Source: Motilimonas cestriensis (GTDB lineage Bacteria; Pseudomonadota; Gammaproteobacteria; Enterobacterales; CBDFNC01). From it: a stretch of DNA of 64,000 bases. The position numbers were made by a program, and so were the translations under genes. The DNA is taken from assembly GCF_021295315.1 (NCBI RefSeq), contig NZ_JAIMJA010000002.1:248001-312000 (forward strand), in the 5' to 3' direction. The notes beneath the pieces were generated by a model, which worked only from the letters and a program-made list of their open reading frames with translations, was not told where the DNA came from and searched no databases. Shown in pieces: positions 27,913 through 37,183 of the stretch. How positions within the stretch are numbered: the first letter of the stretch is position 1; each line of letters starts with the position of its first letter.

Positions 27913-29100
27913 CTATTCCCTATCCAAAGTTTGTAATAAACGGGACTTGGTGATGACCCCTAAGTAATTTTTATTTTCGTCAACCACAGGCACCGCGTAA
28001 GCAACACTGGCGACAGGGCCAATCAGTTCACCCACGGGTACTTCTGGGTCGAGACATAAGGTATCTTCTAAGATCGCACTCACCAGCGAGCGATGCTCTT
28101 TATAAGCCTGCTTCAGAGAATCAAGTGACACTATACCTAGATATTTATTGCTTTTATCAACCACCACACCGTAATCACGATCATGGTCAACCAAATGCTG
28201 AATGGCCGATGCTGGGCCGTCATATTCTGATTTGTTAAACACCGCTGCAGGTTTTTTACGCACAATGTCTTTTGCGGAAAATACCGTGGCGACATTCACG
28301 CCTCTAAAGAAGGAGCTAACATAGTCATTGGCGGGGTTATGTAATATGTCATCGGGGGTGCCTACTTGCACCACCTCGCCATTTTGCATAATGGCGATGC
28401 GATCACCAATGCGCATGGCTTCATCCAGATCGTGCGAGATAAATACTATGGTGCGTCTATCGTCATTTTGCAGGCGGATAAGTTCATCTTGCATTTCGGT
28501 GCGGATCAGCGGGTCTAACGCCGAGAAAGCTTCGTCCATTAGCAAAATGTCAGGGTCACAAGCCAATGCACGTGCAAGGCCGACTCGCTGCTTCATCCCG
28601 CCGGATAATTCATCTGGAAACGAGTCACAGTAGCTGTCTAGCCCTACTCGCTCTAACGCCGACATGGCTTGCTGATGTCGGGTTGGCAGATCAATCCCGG
28701 CTAGCTCTAAACCAAATGCGGTGTTTTCAATCACTGTCATGTGTGGCATTAGTGCAAAACTTTGAAACACCATAGAAATGTTATTTCGACGCACTTCTAT
28801 AAGCTCTTCGGTCGAGATATGCGCGATATCTTTACCATTGAGCAATACACTGCCACGAGTTGGTTCGATGAGACGATTAAGTAAGCGCACTAAGGTGGAC
28901 TTACCGGAGCCTGAAAGCCCCATAATGACAAAAATTTCGCCTTGGTTAATCGATAAAGATACGTCATGTACCCCTACCGTTAACCCTGTTTGTGCAAATA
29001 TTTGGTCTTTATCTAAACCTTTATCGATCAGCGGAAACGCTTGATCGGGTTTATCGCCAAATACCTTGTACAGATTTTGCACTTCCAATATGGTCGACAT
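27913..29100 (-). CDS. proV: Glycine betaine ABC transporter, ATPase
   Basis: The 395-residue ATPase has Walker [11 protein letters not shown], the signature [16 protein letters not shown], and Walker [14 protein letters not shown]. Two C-terminal CBS domains (about 270-390) are the osmotic sensor of OpuA/ProU-type systems. It is the first gene of the operon. Uptake of betaine complements the ectoine operon 1 kb upstream. Confidence 0.96.
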   Translation of the reverse strand: MSTILEVQNLYKVFGDKPDQAFPLIDKGLDKDQIFAQTGLTVGVHDVSLSINQGEIFVIMGLSGSGKSTLVRLLNRLIEPTRGSVLLNGKDIAHISTEELIEVRRNNISMVFQSFALMPHMTVIENTAFGLELAGIDLPTRHQQAMSALERVGLDSYCDSFPDELSGGMKQRVGLARALACDPDILLMDEAFSALDPLIRTEMQDELIRLQNDDRRTIVFISHDLDEAMRIGDRIAIMQNGEVVQVGTPDDILHNPANDYVSSFFRGVNVATVFSAKDIVRKKPAAVFNKSEYDGPASAIQHLVDHDRDYGVVVDKSNKYLGIVSLDSLKQAYKEHRSLVSAILEDTLCLDPEVPVGELIGPVASVAYAVPVVDENKNYLGVITKSRLLQTLDRE

Positions 29101-29371
29101 TCATTATTCCTTGAACCATTTATTTAGGCAACTAAACAAATTACCACTAAGATCATTTCGTTTTCTAACTATTTATCAGTTTCGTTTTATCTGATGATAT
29201 TTAGACTAACGGCAGCTAATACGCCACTTTTAGCCCTTTTAATCATCATAAAGCGGCTTTATTGATTAAACCGCTCTGTCACGGCTATCTTAGCAATTTT
29301 ATTTTTATTCCCATAAAGCATAGTTAACAAAACAGAAAAATAGAATTATTAGTTAGCTCTCTATTGATACC
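29101..29371. other. Promoter region of proVWX
   Basis: It holds the upstream region of proV and the end of the ectoine operon. It is AT-rich and I see no sharp operator or terminator that I can defend. Confidence 0.4.
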
Positions 29372-30259
29372 TTATAGTCCATTGATGATTTCTTGTATGT
29401 CCTGCTTTTCCAATAAAGGCGTGAGGGCTGGGTCGTCATTTAGCCCTTCTCGGTAACTTTCTTGGCGACTAATTGCCTGAGACAAGTACTTGATCGCCTC
29501 ATCAAATTGCTGCATTGCGGTATAAGCACAGGCCAATTGATAAAAGGCATGGCTATTTTCTTTGTCAATGATCAACGCTTGATGACATAAATTGGCGGCC
29601 CATTGCGGCTCATCAAGTTCTAGCACCGCATCCGCTTTGTAAGTAAGCGCTTCACAGTCGTTGGGGCGCAGTTTTAGCAGCTCGTCATATATGCGAATTT
29701 TGTTCGCCGAAGAAGACTCTTGCTGTGCCCGTAACCAGAGTGATTGGCTTTCTTGGGTTAGCTCTATCTCTTCTCGGTTTTCTTCAATGTGCAGGGTTTT
29801 TTGTTGTAGTTGCGCTTCTATGGTTTCAAGGCGTTTTTCATACTCATGGATCAGTTTAGTAATTTCCTCATCTGCCAAGGTATGCACGCGCTCTTTAATT
29901 TCACGAATTGACGACCAACCAACAATCACTAATACCGAGGTAGCTGCCGCGATCAAATAGAAAAAATAGGTGACAGTGTCGGTGGCATAAGCCACCGCGC
30001 GGTCAACGGACTTATGTTCACGATCCACAATTTGTTGGATCAGCTCATGTTTCGTTGCCGCTTGTTCAACCCTAAGCTGTTTGAGTTCATCAAGCACATA
30101 ACGTTCAACAAAAGGGTTATAGAGAGGCGCATCAAGCGCCTCGACTACTTGCTGTGCCTGCGCTTCTTTTTCTTTGAGCGCTTGCTGCTCTGCTGGCGTG
30201 GCAGCAAACATCGGCCACGCGACAACTAACAGTAAACAGGCAATTAGGATGCGAGGCAT
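29372..30259 (-). CDS. Membrane-anchored TPR protein in the ectoine operon
   Basis: The 295-residue protein has a signal sequence (1-20), a membrane helix at about 97-116, and a coiled coil with Glu/Gln-rich heptads (about 120-170). Two to three TPR-type repeats follow (NDCEALTYKADAVLELDE, NSHAFYQLACAYTAMQQ). The gene overlaps the end of the aspartokinase gene by 16 bases, so it is co-transcribed with ectABC. It is not a known part of ectoine synthesis. Confidence 0.65.
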   Translation of the reverse strand: MPRILIACLLLVVAWPMFAATPAEQQALKEKEAQAQQVVEALDAPLYNPFVERYVLDELKQLRVEQAATKHELIQQIVDREHKSVDRAVAYATDTVTYFFYLIAAATSVLVIVGWSSIREIKERVHTLADEEITKLIHEYEKRLETIEAQLQQKTLHIEENREEIELTQESQSLWLRAQQESSSANKIRIYDELLKLRPNDCEALTYKADAVLELDEPQWAANLCHQALIIDKENSHAFYQLACAYTAMQQFDEAIKYLSQAISRQESYREGLNDDPALTPLLEKQDIQEIINGL

Positions 30260-31677
30260 ATAGCTTGTCCGTGATTATGTACTTCAACCAAGGCCGCATG
30301 TAAGCTTTTCACCGCCTCATCATAGTCAGCTTCATTCACCACAAACTTCATGTCTACTTCGCGCTTAGACTGATGCATCGCTAATACACTGATATTACTG
30401 TTAGCAATCGCTTGTACTGTTTTAGCTAAGATGCCTGGAATTTGTAAATCACTACCAATCGCCGACACGATGGCAACACGTTGTTGATTCACATCTGCTT
30501 CTGGGAACAGCTTCTCAATCGCAGCGCGGATCCGCTTAACGGTTTTCAAGTTAGCTGAAAGATAGTGCGTGATAGTGTTAGCGTTCATATCTTTAGACAC
30601 TACATGGCCTTTAAAGCGTTTGATGATTTCCATCACATCACGCTCATACTCAAATAGGTTGCCTGCCATGTCTTGATCAAATAGCTCAAGGGCATAAATA
30701 CTTTTACAGCCTGCAATAATTTCAACGCAAGGTGATTCACTGATGTAGTCACCGGTGATCAAGGTACCAGCATGCTCTGGCTCAAAGGTATTTTTAACGC
30801 GCAGTGGAATATCGTTTTGGCGCAACCCTTTGGCGGCTTTAGGGTGAATCGCTTCCATCCCTAAGTTGGCTAGTTGGTCTGCTACGTCGTAATTAGTGCG
30901 CCCAATTGGCACGGCGTTTTCTTCACCAACCAATCGCGGATCAGCGCTGCTTAAGTGGAACTCTTTATGAATAACAGCTTCTTTTGCCTGCGTTAGCACA
31001 GCAATACGACTAAAGGTCATTTCGCTGTAACCACGATCAAAGGTCGACATTAAACCGGTTTCGCTGTGCGCATAACCCGTTACAATTGGCAGCTCGTTAG
31101 TTAAATCAATTTTGCTAAACGCTTGTTGAATGCGCATGTCCAGTGATACGTGCTCTTTCGCGCGCCAGCCGGTTAAATCAACAAAACGAGCATTAACACC
31201 ATCGCGTTGTAGTAAGGTTGCCATGTTCCAAGCGCTGTGCGCTTCACCAATACTGGCAAGCATTTCGCGTACGGTGGTGAGGTGTGAGTCAAGTTCAAAA
31301 TGACCATGGGTACAAAGGCTTTGTAAATCAAGCAAGCATTGCTTAGCATCGGTGAGCTTTTCAATAATAAAGCTATTGGCTTTTTCGAGTAACTCGCCTT
31401 CACCGAATAATTGTTGATTAATGCTAAGTAATTCTTGCTCTAAAAGCCCAAGTTTTTCACGCCAGCTTAGGTCTTCCATGCTGTTAGCAAACAGCGCAAA
31501 CACGCCCGGTTGTCCGGTTTTTTTATATTCCAATAACTGGTCAGTAATGCCGCCATAAGCAGATACCACAAAAACACGTTTATATAAGCTGGGTTTACCC
31601 GGTTTTAAAATAATATTATTACGCACCGACTCGTAGTCGCTCATCGATGTGCCACCAATTTTTTCTACGGTATGCAT
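30244..31677 (-). CDS. ask: Ectoine-operon aspartokinase (Ask_Ect)
   Basis: The protein catalyses L-aspartate to aspartyl-4-phosphate, the first step toward ectoine. The 477-residue enzyme has the N-terminal VEKIGGTSMSDYESV kinase motif (the classic KFGGTS position) and C-terminal ACT domains. It belongs to the specialised aspartokinase branch found with ectABC, thought to escape Lys/Thr feedback. It follows ectC by 151 bases containing a long hairpin. Confidence 0.93.
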   Translation of the reverse strand: MHTVEKIGGTSMSDYESVRNNIILKPGKPSLYKRVFVVSAYGGITDQLLEYKKTGQPGVFALFANSMEDLSWREKLGLLEQELLSINQQLFGEGELLEKANSFIIEKLTDAKQCLLDLQSLCTHGHFELDSHLTTVREMLASIGEAHSAWNMATLLQRDGVNARFVDLTGWRAKEHVSLDMRIQQAFSKIDLTNELPIVTGYAHSETGLMSTFDRGYSEMTFSRIAVLTQAKEAVIHKEFHLSSADPRLVGEENAVPIGRTNYDVADQLANLGMEAIHPKAAKGLRQNDIPLRVKNTFEPEHAGTLITGDYISESPCVEIIAGCKSIYALELFDQDMAGNLFEYERDVMEIIKRFKGHVVSKDMNANTITHYLSANLKTVKRIRAAIEKLFPEADVNQQRVAIVSAIGSDLQIPGILAKTVQAIANSNISVLAMHQSKREVDMKFVVNEADYDEAVKSLHAALVEVHNHGQAICLAS

Positions 31678-31751
31678 CTTCTTTCCTATTTTTTTATGGA
31701 TAAAGCTTCCATCACAATGGCGAAGGTGAATGGCTCACCTCACTAAGCTTT

Positions 31752-31785
31752 ACAACAAACTAAGGTTGCTACCTTAGTTTGTTGT
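31752..31785 (-). promoter_or_regulatory. Perfect 15-bp stem-loop between ectC and ask
   Basis: ACAACAAACTAAGGT and its exact reverse complement enclose a four-base loop. It is not followed by a T-run on the minus strand, so it may be an attenuator or processing site that lowers ask relative to ectABC. A terminator role is possible but weaker. Confidence 0.55.
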
Positions 31786-31828
31786 TTATGATGGAACGGA
31801 AGGGGTGCTAGAGGGGCTGATTGGGGAA

Positions 31829-32227
31829 TTAAATTACTTCAGCCTCTAATTCATACGCACCCTCTGCGTTATGCACTTCTTTACCATTAAGAGGTGGATT
31901 AAACACACAAGCTAAGTGCATTTCTTCGCTGCAACGTAAAATATGCTTGTCGTGTTTATCTAGGATGTACAGTGTGCCTGGCCCGATGGCATGTTTTTGA
32001 CCGTCTTCCAAGCTTTCAATTTCACCTGCACCTGAAATACAGTAAACCGATTCAAGATGATTTTGATAATGCATCTGGAAGTCAGCACCTTTATAAATAG
32101 TGGTGATATGGAAAGAAAAGCCCATGTTGTCTTGCTTAAGCAACATGCGCGTGCTTTCCCAATTACCATCAGGTGACACGATACGGCGGTTAGATTGATT
32201 AGCTTCTGTTAGATTACGAAGGATCAT
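31829..32227 (-). CDS. ectC: Ectoine synthase
   Basis: EctC cyclises N-gamma-acetyl-diaminobutyrate to ectoine. The 132-residue cupin contains the family's [16 protein letters not shown] start, the [17 protein letters not shown] cupin core and the DKHDKHILR region with the metal-binding His. It is in the same transcription unit as the EctAB fusion, with an extra small gene between them. Confidence 0.97.
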   Translation of the reverse strand: MILRNLTEANQSNRRIVSPDGNWESTRMLLKQDNMGFSFHITTIYKGADFQMHYQNHLESVYCISGAGEIESLEDGQKHAIGPGTLYILDKHDKHILRCSEEMHLACVFNPPLNGKEVHNAEGAYELEAEVI

Positions 32228-32239
32228 TATTAGTACTCT

Positions 32240-32482
32240 TTAATTTTCTGTTAGCATCACGGCCATTGGGTCGCTCGCGGTTAAAGTGGCAATATCGCGG
32301 GCTGATATTGCAATGCTATCGCCCGCTCTCACTTTCAGTCGTGTCGAACACGACATGACGCGAAGAAACCCTTGGCCACGAATACAAGTTAATTGGTATG
32401 AGCCCGGCTGACGGTGGTCAATGGGTAATAACTTCCTTTCACCAGGCTCAACTTGTATCGAATAGGGTTGTGTCATATTCAA
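32240..32482 (-). CDS. Small cupin-like protein between ectAB and ectC
   Basis: The 80-residue protein lies six bases after the EctAB fusion gene and 12 before ectC. It has a short beta-rich pattern (GSYQLTCIRGQGFLRVM, RAGDSIAISARDIATL) like DUF2917/minimal-cupin proteins. This gene is not part of the usual ectABC set, so it may be an accessory protein for ectoine synthesis or its regulation. I cannot name it. Confidence 0.6.
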   Translation of the reverse strand: MNMTQPYSIQVEPGERKLLPIDHRQPGSYQLTCIRGQGFLRVMSCSTRLKVRAGDSIAISARDIATLTASDPMAVMLTEN

Positions 32483-32488
32483 TCGGCC

Positions 32489-34306
32489 TTAAGAGGCTTC
32501 AAAATAAACCACAGATTCCGGAATATCGTCGGTCTTAGCGCATACTTCTTTGATCGCTGACTCAACAATATCTATCCCTTTCTTCAGGTTGTCATCACTG
32601 ATAGTCAGTGGGCAGAAGAACTTAACAATGTGGTCGTCTGCACCACTGGTTTCAATAATTACACCTTTGGCAAAGGCAGCCTTGGTGATCTTGCCGGCAA
32701 TCTCACCGTTTACACAGTTGATGCCTTGGAATAAACCGCGACCTTTAATATTGAAGTTACCGGTGCCGTATTTCTCAACAATGTCAGTTAATCGCTCTGT
32801 GATATAACGACCTTTACGCTTAACGTCGTTTGAGAACTTATTGTCAGACCAGTAGTGATCAATGGCTGATTTAGCAGCAACAAAGGCAAGGTTATTACCA
32901 CGGAAGGTACCGTTGTGTTCACCCGGCTTCCATTGGTCAAGCTCTGGCTTCATTAACACCACAGCCAGTGGTAAACCGTAACCACCTAATGATTTAGACA
33001 AGGTAATAATATCTGGTTCAATACCCGCTTCTTCAAAGCTGAAGAAATCACCAGTACGACCACAACCCGCTTGAATATCATCAACGATTAACAAGATGCC
33101 ATGTTTACGACACACAGTTTGCAGATTACGTAACCATTCAAGACTGGCGGTGTTAATCCCACCCTCACCTTGTACGGTTTCAACAATCACAGCCGCTGGC
33201 GAGTTAATACCACTACTTGAATCACTTAGCACTTTGTCTAGGTACTCAGTAGTGTCGATGTTGTCACCTAAGTAACCATCAAATGGCATTCTGTGTATAC
33301 CACTTAGGCTCACACCCGCTGCGTTACGGTGATGAGAGTTACCTGTTGCAGCCAATGCACCAAGGCTCACGCCATGGAAACCATTGGTAAAGGTAACAAT
33401 GTTTTGTTGGCCTGTTACATTACGTGCAATTTTCATTGCTGCTTCAACTGCGTTAGTACCAGTAGGGCCAGTAAACTGCATCACATATTCCATGCCACGC
33501 GGTTTTAAAATTTTATCGTTGAAGGTATGTAAGAATTCACCTTTCGCCTTCGTGTGCATATCTAGGCCGTGAGTAATACCATCATCTTTAATGTAGTCGA
33601 GTAAGGTTTGCTTAAACAGATCATTGTTATGACCGTAGTTTAGCGTGCCAGCACCGGCAAGAAAGTCTAAGTAACGGTTACCAAACTCATCCCACATAAA
33701 CTCGCCTTTGGCGCGGTTAAAAATGCGTGGGAATGAACGCGCATAACTTTGCACTTCTGATTCCATATCAGCGAAAATTTGCATTGCTTCGCCGTTATGA
33801 TTCACCGGCTGGTTATTAAATGGACCAATGCGAACCAACGATTCGGAAGGGTGCTCACCTTCAAAATGCTGCTCTTTTTTCAGCCATACTGAAGAGGTCA
33901 TTTCAGCTGACAATTTGGTAGAAAACGCTTCAAACAATGCCCAAGACGCAAGATTGTCTTGAGTGATTGTGGTTTCAATGTAGTGCACACCTTTACAGTC
34001 GGTACGATCAAGAATGTGCTGTAGCATGTCTGATGCTAAGCCTTGACCTCTAACTGAAGTAGATACAGCAACTTGCCATATGAACAAGGTGTCAGGACGC
34101 TCTGGTACTAGATAACCAGAGATGAAGCCGACCAACTCATCATCAAGTTTTGCGGCTACTGAGGTACTTAAAAAGTGACCACATTGAAGAAAATTACAGT
34201 ATCCAGAGTTTGTATCTAAAGGCGGACATGATGCAACTAGTCGAGAAACGGCCATGCCATCTTCTAAATCTGGCTGGGTTAACACTATATTTTGCATAGT
34301 AGACAA
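32489..34306 (-). CDS. ectAB: EctA-EctB fusion: acetyltransferase plus aminotransferase
   Basis: One 605-residue frame contains two enzymes of the ectoine pathway. Residues 1-149 are diaminobutyrate acetyltransferase (EctA, GNAT fold: LVASCPPLDTNSGYCNFLQC, FIWQVAVSTSVRGQGLA). A ~25-residue linker follows. Residues 175-605 are diaminobutyrate-2-oxoglutarate aminotransferase (EctB: FAGAGTLNYGHNN, QFTGPTGTNAVEAA, PLP-binding Lys438 in TLSKSLGG). The two are normally separate genes, and no stop or obvious ribosome site lies at the junction. The fusion would channel diaminobutyrate from EctB to EctA. Confidence 0.93.
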   Translation of the reverse strand: MSTMQNIVLTQPDLEDGMAVSRLVASCPPLDTNSGYCNFLQCGHFLSTSVAAKLDDELVGFISGYLVPERPDTLFIWQVAVSTSVRGQGLASDMLQHILDRTDCKGVHYIETTITQDNLASWALFEAFSTKLSAEMTSSVWLKKEQHFEGEHPSESLVRIGPFNNQPVNHNGEAMQIFADMESEVQSYARSFPRIFNRAKGEFMWDEFGNRYLDFLAGAGTLNYGHNNDLFKQTLLDYIKDDGITHGLDMHTKAKGEFLHTFNDKILKPRGMEYVMQFTGPTGTNAVEAAMKIARNVTGQQNIVTFTNGFHGVSLGALAATGNSHHRNAAGVSLSGIHRMPFDGYLGDNIDTTEYLDKVLSDSSSGINSPAAVIVETVQGEGGINTASLEWLRNLQTVCRKHGILLIVDDIQAGCGRTGDFFSFEEAGIEPDIITLSKSLGGYGLPLAVVLMKPELDQWKPGEHNGTFRGNNLAFVAAKSAIDHYWSDNKFSNDVKRKGRYITERLTDIVEKYGTGNFNIKGRGLFQGINCVNGEIAGKITKAAFAKGVIIETSGADDHIVKFFCPLTISDDNLKKGIDIVESAIKEVCAKTDDIPESVVYFEAS

Positions 34307-34751
34307 AACAACTCCTTATTAAGTATTTCAATCAAGTGAAGTTAAATAATCTTTATAGAAGTAAATAAATTTAGGCTTGTAAGCCTAGGAATAAATCCAA
34401 AAATTCAACTTAAATCTATAAAAATAACTTAGAACACGAAATATAGTACACTATACATTTATTTTTCTCTAGCCCCCCAACCGCCTCCAGCTCGACCATC
34501 CAGCATTGATTCCCCCCTCAAACAGGCCTTATTTTTCACCATCTTGGTGCAAGCCAAGCCAAGCGTGACTTGAGATAAAGGCGAATTTGCCAAAAGTGTA
34601 GAGAAGCTCAGAAATATTGCTAAAAAAATTTGTATTAATTTTTTAATTTCTGGTTTTTCACTTCAGCACCGCTAATTGCTGACAATTAATTTATTTAGAC
34701 ATATAAACAATTGGCGATATAATCGGGAAAATTTTTTGTTGAGAACGTATT
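34307..34751. promoter_or_regulatory. Divergent promoter region of ectAB and ectR
   Basis: A perfect palindrome TATAGT-AC-ACTATA (34442-34455) lies about 135 bases upstream of the ectAB start and is a candidate EctR operator. For ectR, a likely -35 TAGACA (34696-34701) and -10 TATAAT (34718-34723) have a 16-base spacer. The rest is AT-rich with no gene. Confidence 0.5.
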
Positions 34752-35294
34752 TTGAATAGTATTGATGAAGTGTTGGTCGCATTGCGCCGTGTAATACGCG
34801 CTACAGATCTCCATTCTAAGCACCTAGCAAAAACCACCGGGCTAACAGCGCCGCAAATATTATTGCTGCAAACTATCCGCGATAAAGGCCAAGTCACGAT
34901 TGGTGAAATCGCCAATGAGATGAGCCTAAGTCAAGCGACCGTGACCACGATCATAGACCGGCTAGAGAAGCGGAACTTGGTGTATCGCCAGCGATCACAA
35001 ACCGATAAGCGTAAGGTTCATGCGCTGTTGACTGATGAAGCTGTGGAGGTGCTTAAAGGTGCACCAATCGCATTGCAAGATCATTTCGCACGCCAATTTA
35101 ATGGCTTGGAGGAATGGGAGCAAACCATGATTATTTCATCACTGCAGCGCGTGGCACGCATGATGAATGCGCAAAACATTGATGCATCACCAGTGTTAGA
35201 CTTGGGCATGCTCGATCGCAGCAGCACACCTTTTGAAAAGTTAGATACCGTTTACCCAGTGCAAAAGAGCAATACTGATAGCACTAACAAATAG
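34752..35294 (+). CDS. ectR: MarR-family regulator of ectoine synthesis (EctR)
   Basis: The 180-residue MarR-type winged-HTH protein (LTAPQILLLQTIRDKGQVT, SQATVTTIIDRLEKRNLVYR) is divergent from ectABC-ask, the position of EctR1 in halophilic bacteria, where it represses ect transcription. The start is a TTG at 34752 with GAG eight bases upstream. No other start fits the family N-terminus. Confidence 0.88.
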   Translation: MNSIDEVLVALRRVIRATDLHSKHLAKTTGLTAPQILLLQTIRDKGQVTIGEIANEMSLSQATVTTIIDRLEKRNLVYRQRSQTDKRKVHALLTDEAVEVLKGAPIALQDHFARQFNGLEEWEQTMIISSLQRVARMMNAQNIDASPVLDLGMLDRSSTPFEKLDTVYPVQKSNTDSTNK

Positions 35295-35351
35295 CAACAA
35301 GCCGAGACAGGACCATCTCGGCTCAGAATTAAATAAAGCTATTTCAAACGA

Positions 35352-36968
35352 TTACAGCTTAACCCACGCATTTTGCCATGCACTCCCCTTACCTGGCTCA
35401 TAAGCTGAGCCACTGCACCATAAACCAAATGGCCAACCTTTACATTGGTAAGCAACACCATGGTTTAGCACTTTATCACCAGGACCGTATGAACTGCCCG
35501 CAACATATTTAGGCAAGTCAGATGGTGGTTGCGTTGGCGCGATGGTAGGTGTGACGGTCGGTAGTGGCGTTGGCTCTAAAGTAGGTGCAACGGTTGGCGC
35601 GGGTGTCGGCTCTGGCGTTGGCGAGGTGTCACAATTTGCCGTACCGATTTCTTGCCAGACACCCCAAGGACCAGCCTCAGATGGGTTATCACCTTGGGTC
35701 CACCACTTAGCTTGCCATTGTTTACCCGCCCAAATAACGGTTTCTTTTGCTTGATAAACACTGCCAGGTTTCCACTGCTCACTGCAGTTATCGGTTGGCG
35801 GTGGTGTTGGCGTAGTGGCATCTTTAACAACCGCCGTTACATTAGCTTGGTAAGCGGTGCTGTTTTTATCAATACCAAAGTTAAGGCTAACCTCTGCGCT
35901 ACCTAGCGTTTGACCACCAAACTCCACCGCAACGGTACAATTCGCGTTAGGTTGCAATGTGTTGGCACTACAATTATCTCGTGTAATAACTGGTGTAGTG
36001 GCTACGCCCGATTTGGATACGTTTAAGCTATCAATGGTAAACTCTACATTGCCTGTGTTACTTAACTTAAAGCTATGGCTCTTGGTTTCGCCTAGATTAA
36101 AGGCTGTTAACGACTGATTCGCGATATAGCCCACAGCAACAAGATCGGCCTGGCCATTGCCAATAATGCCATCGACCCAAGGGCGTAATGCCGCGATGTC
36201 ACTATAAACGCCGTATTTACCCGGGCGCGCACACCCAATACCCCAACTCACAATACCAAGCTGGGTTACTACACCGCCTTGGTTAACGACTATTGGACCA
36301 CCGCTATCACCTTGGCAAGAATCTTTACCGCCTTGCGAATACCCCGCACAAAAAGCAACACTACCTACGTTTTGATAACTGCCACCCGCTTGTCGACATA
36401 CGGCATCAGACACCAAAGGCACATCAACTTCTTGTAATACTGAGGGTGATAACCCACCTTCTTGAGTTCGACCCAAGCCCGCCACCGTTAGCAAATCACC
36501 TTCACGCACATATTGGCTTAATGTGCCTTGGGCAATCTGCACGGTTTGTGCGCTCGGCAGTTGGCGATCGAGTTTCAAAATAGCAATGTCGTTGGCCAAG
36601 GTAGCGCTATTGTATTGCGGGTGAATAAAAATTTGGCTGACATTAGCGCGCTGCCCATCAGCTGCGCCATAATGGTAACCGCCTACCTTAACGGCTACTT
36701 GGCTCGGAGAATCGCCAACGACACAGTGCGCCGCTGTTAAAACATAAGCATTACCTAGGTAACTTGCACCGCAGTAGGAACGATTGCCTTGGCTACTCAC
36801 CAACTGCGTGTAAAATCCCCACTCGCCTTGATTAGCATTACCACCACCGACAATATTGGGTGTCACTACCTGATCAACAGCTTCAGCAGCCATCACTTGA
36901 ATTGGCGCGAACAAAGCGGTAACCAACGTTGCCAATGCGGCTCTTTTAAACATCCGTGTGTTATTCAA
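35352..36968 (-). CDS. Secreted trypsin-like protease with chitin-binding domains
   Basis: The 538-residue protein has a signal peptide (cleaved near residue 28), a short propeptide and the activation site IVGG (39-42). An S1 protease domain follows with His81, Asp127 and Ser222 (GDSGGP). A beta-sandwich (about 272-383) separates it from a CBM5/12-type module (about 395-442, WKPGSVYQAKETVIWAGKQW). A Pro/Thr linker of about 40 residues leads to a second carbohydrate-binding module at the C-terminus (about 488-538). It resembles vibriolysin/VesB-type secreted proteases. Likely exported by type II secretion. Confidence 0.92.
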   Translation of the reverse strand: MNNTRMFKRAALATLVTALFAPIQVMAAEAVDQVVTPNIVGGGNANQGEWGFYTQLVSSQGNRSYCGASYLGNAYVLTAAHCVVGDSPSQVAVKVGGYHYGAADGQRANVSQIFIHPQYNSATLANDIAILKLDRQLPSAQTVQIAQGTLSQYVREGDLLTVAGLGRTQEGGLSPSVLQEVDVPLVSDAVCRQAGGSYQNVGSVAFCAGYSQGGKDSCQGDSGGPIVVNQGGVVTQLGIVSWGIGCARPGKYGVYSDIAALRPWVDGIIGNGQADLVAVGYIANQSLTAFNLGETKSHSFKLSNTGNVEFTIDSLNVSKSGVATTPVITRDNCSANTLQPNANCTVAVEFGGQTLGSAEVSLNFGIDKNSTAYQANVTAVVKDATTPTPPPTDNCSEQWKPGSVYQAKETVIWAGKQWQAKWWTQGDNPSEAGPWGVWQEIGTANCDTSPTPEPTPAPTVAPTLEPTPLPTVTPTIAPTQPPSDLPKYVAGSSYGPGDKVLNHGVAYQCKGWPFGLWCSGSAYEPGKGSAWQNAWVKL

Positions 36969-37183
36969 TTTATATCCCTCGCAAATAATTAATCACCTAA
37001 AAATCAAACTGAATAATAGTTAGCTAACACGGAGACAACAAGCAGGAAAAGTATGAGTTTTAACTATTAAACGCCCAGCCCGTTACAAAAACGTAAAAAA
37101 TAATGCAACAATTACAAGGCTCTCGTTAATAAAGCAACGTTCTCAGTGACTACGTAATCCGAGAAAGAGAAGCAAACTGCGAT
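36969..37183. other. Noncoding gap
   Basis: Upstream region of the protease gene. I see no clear operator or terminator. Confidence 0.4.
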
